This document shows, piece by piece, positions 61,071 to 64,000 of a DNA stretch of 64,000 bases. Positions within the stretch are counted from its first letter, which is position 1. Each line of letters starts with the position of its first letter. The notes under the pieces are model-generated. The model made no database searches and was not told the origin of the DNA. It was given only the letters and a program-made list of their open reading frames with translations. The position numbers and the translations under genes are program-made. The stretch comes from Stomorhina lunata (taxonomy: Eukaryota > Arthropoda > Insecta > Diptera > Rhiniidae): positions 50,636,000 through 50,699,999 of the forward strand of contig OW121743.1 of NCBI GenBank assembly GCA_933228675.1, in the 5' to 3' direction.

Positions 61071-64000
61071 GTTGATCTTTTAGTTTCGCATCATTTCATA
61101 TGTTCTTATTAATGTGCTCCATATAGGTTTAACATACGACAGGTGTCAATGACGAAAACTTGAACTCAAATTTTTCAAAATACCGGTTTTTCGTGGAGCA
61201 CACTCGCAAATATGTATTAAAATGGCCATATTACAGTGTAAACCCAGTTTTTTGCCATTTAACACATAAAAGCAAAAGCGCACAAAAAAATGTTTTTTTT
61301 CTGAAATTTTATGAAGGTTTTGAAAATCGTGCAAAAAAAAAAAGACCTGGTACTTCTTAATGGTTTTGATAAAAAACTGATACAAAATCACATAAGGCAT
61401 GAAATCGATATCATTTATAACCGATTTGCATCAAAACTTTATCTTCTACCATCATAAGCTTTCAGATTTTGGGGATCCCAATTGGTTCTTGATTTTAATG
61501 CCGCACAGTGTAATTAGTCCTATCAAAACAGAAATAAAAAAAAATTCAAAACGTTTAATTGCTAAAAGGAAATAGAAAGTTTTCTTTACTTTTTCTTTTT
61601 AATTTTTTTGCCGTTTGCAAACTCAAAAAGTGTTTAAGCACAAATGAAGTGGATATTATAATTCTTTTCATAAACTCTTTGACATTTGAGTAGTTAATGG
61701 TGCACTTTAAGAGGCCTCCTTTTAAACAGTGGCTAATGAAATGGTTAAAGTAGTTTTGAGTTGCAATCGATGTAGCCTCTCAATTGAGATATAAATAGGT
61801 ACTTCTGATTCTTCTAGAAAAACATTTTCTTTGCTCAGTTGTTTATTCAGTTTTGTTTCTTGCAAAATATTTCTTCTATATATATATATATATATATTAA
61901 TCTAGTAGCTACTTACTTTTCAGGACTGAGTACAAACTCTTTTTAAAGTTAAAAGCAAAATGGAATTGCAAACTGGGAGGCTTGGGAAATTTTTACTCCG
62001 AAAGCTTTTAGATGACATTAACTTAATAACATTTTTGTAGAAAAAACAAATCTAGATTTAACAGCTTTTTATAGTATCGGGAACACTTTTAATGATTGAC
62101 TGTAACATTCTGACCGTCACACAGTGATTCAGAATCGTTTTTCATTGGCCAAAACTCTGTAATAAAGATTTTTTAGTCATTTTAGTCAATAGATAACATC
62201 TTAAGCTTTTGTCGAGTTTTAATAAGATCTGTACAGCGGTTGTAAAGAAATTTGAGCTTAAAATTCAATTTTCGATCTGTTATTCCGTTTCAAATGTGCT
62301 AACCCATTTTTAGCTACTTCCTCTTTAGCGATTTATCAAAATTTAGGTCACAAGCCCATCTTGGATGACAATATAATATTTGTTATTCTTAGGTTGGTTA
62401 GGTTTCATTGAGGTATTTTCCGTATTTTCATTAGGATGGTCCAAATGGAAGAAAAACTGTAAATTTTAAGTTTTGATGTCAAATATTTTTAAAACCATAG
62501 GAGACAGGATATGCATGTCGTGACGTTTTTTGTAGATCTTGACCTACGTATTTATTAAATGATAATTATATATCGTTGTAAGTGATTTACGAGTCTGAAT
62601 GGTCCAACTTTTGGGATTGCTATCTGAAATTTGCATTTAAGGAAATTTGGTAGTAACTCTGATAGATAGAATTTAAAATTTTGAGTTTTTTCTACTAGCG
62701 GGTCCAGGCGGGTATATATAGACGGGTACATATAGGATAAAAGAAAACACTTTCGCCTATCTTTGAATGATTTCGATTTTGTTTCTTTTTTGTCCTTCTA
62801 AAACTTTAAATTTTAGTAATATTTGATGGTTTCAAATTTATTACATAACACCCTTACTTCAAACTATACAGGGTGCGCAAGTATTATATGTTAAAAACAA
62901 CAGTTCATACAATATAACAAAAAAATATTATCAAACATTGTTTTTAAGAAATCGTAATTAATATGAAACCAAATATTATAATTTTCTTTATATTGTATTT
63001 CTAAATAAATTGAAATTTTTTGCCTTTAGCAGCATGCCACGCCTACTACTGCGAATATTTTGACAACATTTTTTTAATCTTAGCTTTGATATGTTTCCTT
63101 TCTGATGGCATACAAATTTTAGGAATCTGTGTCATGAAAAAATATAGGTTTTAGCCACTAAAAATTGATTCTGAGCCACCGTGCATCATCGGTTTTGAAG
63201 ACATATGGGTGGTAACATTGCCAGCCTTTTAATGCTTACGACTTAATTATAACTTTTAATGGCATTTTAATTAATTTACCGTGGTCGTTTTGAAAAGTTC
63301 CAGAAAAAAGAGTGTATACCGCTTTTGCTCTAATTCGAAAACAACTAATGAAGGCGATTATCAAATGAGAAACAGCTAAGGCACACACACGTGCTCATGA
63401 AATGTGTGTTTCTTTGTGCGTTTATATGTTTTTCATTGTTCTTTATCCACTTTAATTTCACATTTGACAGAAAAAAATGTATGTTCTGATATTAAATTTT
63501 TGATTAATCACTTCATAAACATAACAAATTTACCATTTAAAGTTTTATGACGATTTATATAACTACTGCTATTTATCTTCTAAATATTTCACTTTATTTC
63601 TAATTAAAAGCATTAATAAAGACAAAATTTTGCTAGAATATTATAAATACTTGTAACATTAAAATAAAATGACTCTTTGTTATTAAATTTGCAAATTATT
63701 TTCCATGTGAGTTTATTGTTAGTGTTAAACTATTGTAATGAATACACGTAGTAAAATTTTATATATGTACTTGTGTTTTGTATTCAATAAAACTTTTAAT
63801 AATGCTATATAATATCATAGAAATAGTTAATGGGAAAATGTTAAATTTAAAGTAATAAAATATAAAAGAATTTGTTATTATATTTCATTGTTTCTAAAAT
63901 TTGTAAATATTTACCAGTATTTATGTTTCATTACAAAACTGACTCACACTGATTCGTCCCATAGAAAAAACTCTTTTTTCTAATTTTGCGAATTTATTAA
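61071..64000. other. AT-rich sequence, nothing recognised
   Basis: No gene, RNA or named repeat found. A short TA microsatellite (about 61879-61899) is present. Overlapping short frames on both strands at 61146-61400 have no domain. A GCGGGTCCAGGCGGGTATATATAGACGGG stretch near 62699 is unusually G-rich for the region but short. Confidence 0.45.
61879..61899. repeat. (TA)n microsatellite
   Basis: About ten TA units without interruption, not adjacent to a recognisable F-type element. Confidence 0.85.

Noticed and set aside
61146..61400. Overlapping 84- and 66-codon frames on opposite strands
   Set aside because: No recognisable domain, low-complexity Phe/Lys-rich composition and no supporting signals.

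Overview
This is AT-rich, gene-poor repeat DNA from a eukaryote, most likely a cyclorrhaphan fly (for example a calyptrate or blowfly-like genome). The case for a fly rests on many degenerate copies of a non-autonomous Helentron-like repeat with the dipteran mini-me/INE-1/DINE-1 architecture (TATACCC hairpin, TA-rich stretch, GTCY tetranucleotide core, TTCGGC...GCCGAA terminal hairpin), a rosa-type (DD41D) mariner, and a CR1-like LINE of insect type. The species cannot be named from the sequence alone. I see no convincing host protein-coding gene and no functional RNA gene.

Layout. 1-8325 is a perfect ATTAGT hexamer satellite that runs off the left edge. 9941-12307 is a 35-bp minisatellite, 12858-13143 a perfect 143-bp duplication, 13585-16370 a degenerate 31-bp AT-rich minisatellite, and 17219-21176 an almost perfect 11-bp satellite. 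A 200-N assembly gap sits at 21457-21656. From about 22.8 kb to 50.5 kb the window is a mosaic of three subfamilies of Helentron-like repeats in both orientations, called F1, F2 and F3 here. A hAT-type MITE (23880-24348), a 19-bp minisatellite (25106-25353), a 29-bp minisatellite (34641-36826), other MITE-like units and a broken piggyBac-like transposase (about 45943-48190, split by an F1 element) lie among them. 50.5-53.9 kb holds a small 30-bp array and a mariner (51593-52896) whose transposase is inactivated by two nonsense codons.

53861-61070 is the clearest nested locus. One F1 element was invaded by a 709-bp TIR element (53958-54666), expanded its GTCY core into about 93 CTGT units (54709-55082), and was then interrupted by an apparently full-length CR1-like LINE on the minus strand (55761 to about 60822). 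That LINE has intact ORF1 (FP25K-like) and intact ORF2 (endonuclease plus reverse transcriptase) and a 34-nt pure poly(A) tail. The last 3 kb contains nothing recognisable.

The window reads as heterochromatin-like sequence built by satellite expansion and serial transposon nesting. The only units with machinery that may still work are the two LINE ORFs: an RNA-binding ORF1 protein and the ORF2 enzyme for target-primed reverse transcription. Every other mobile element here is non-autonomous or broken. The most unusual structural points are the perfection and length of the 6-bp and 11-bp satellites, the repeated terminal modules of F1 elements arranged as a large inverted pair, the 93-unit microsatellite grown out of a transposon core, and a minisatellite made of AP-1/Maf-like TGAGTCA sites.
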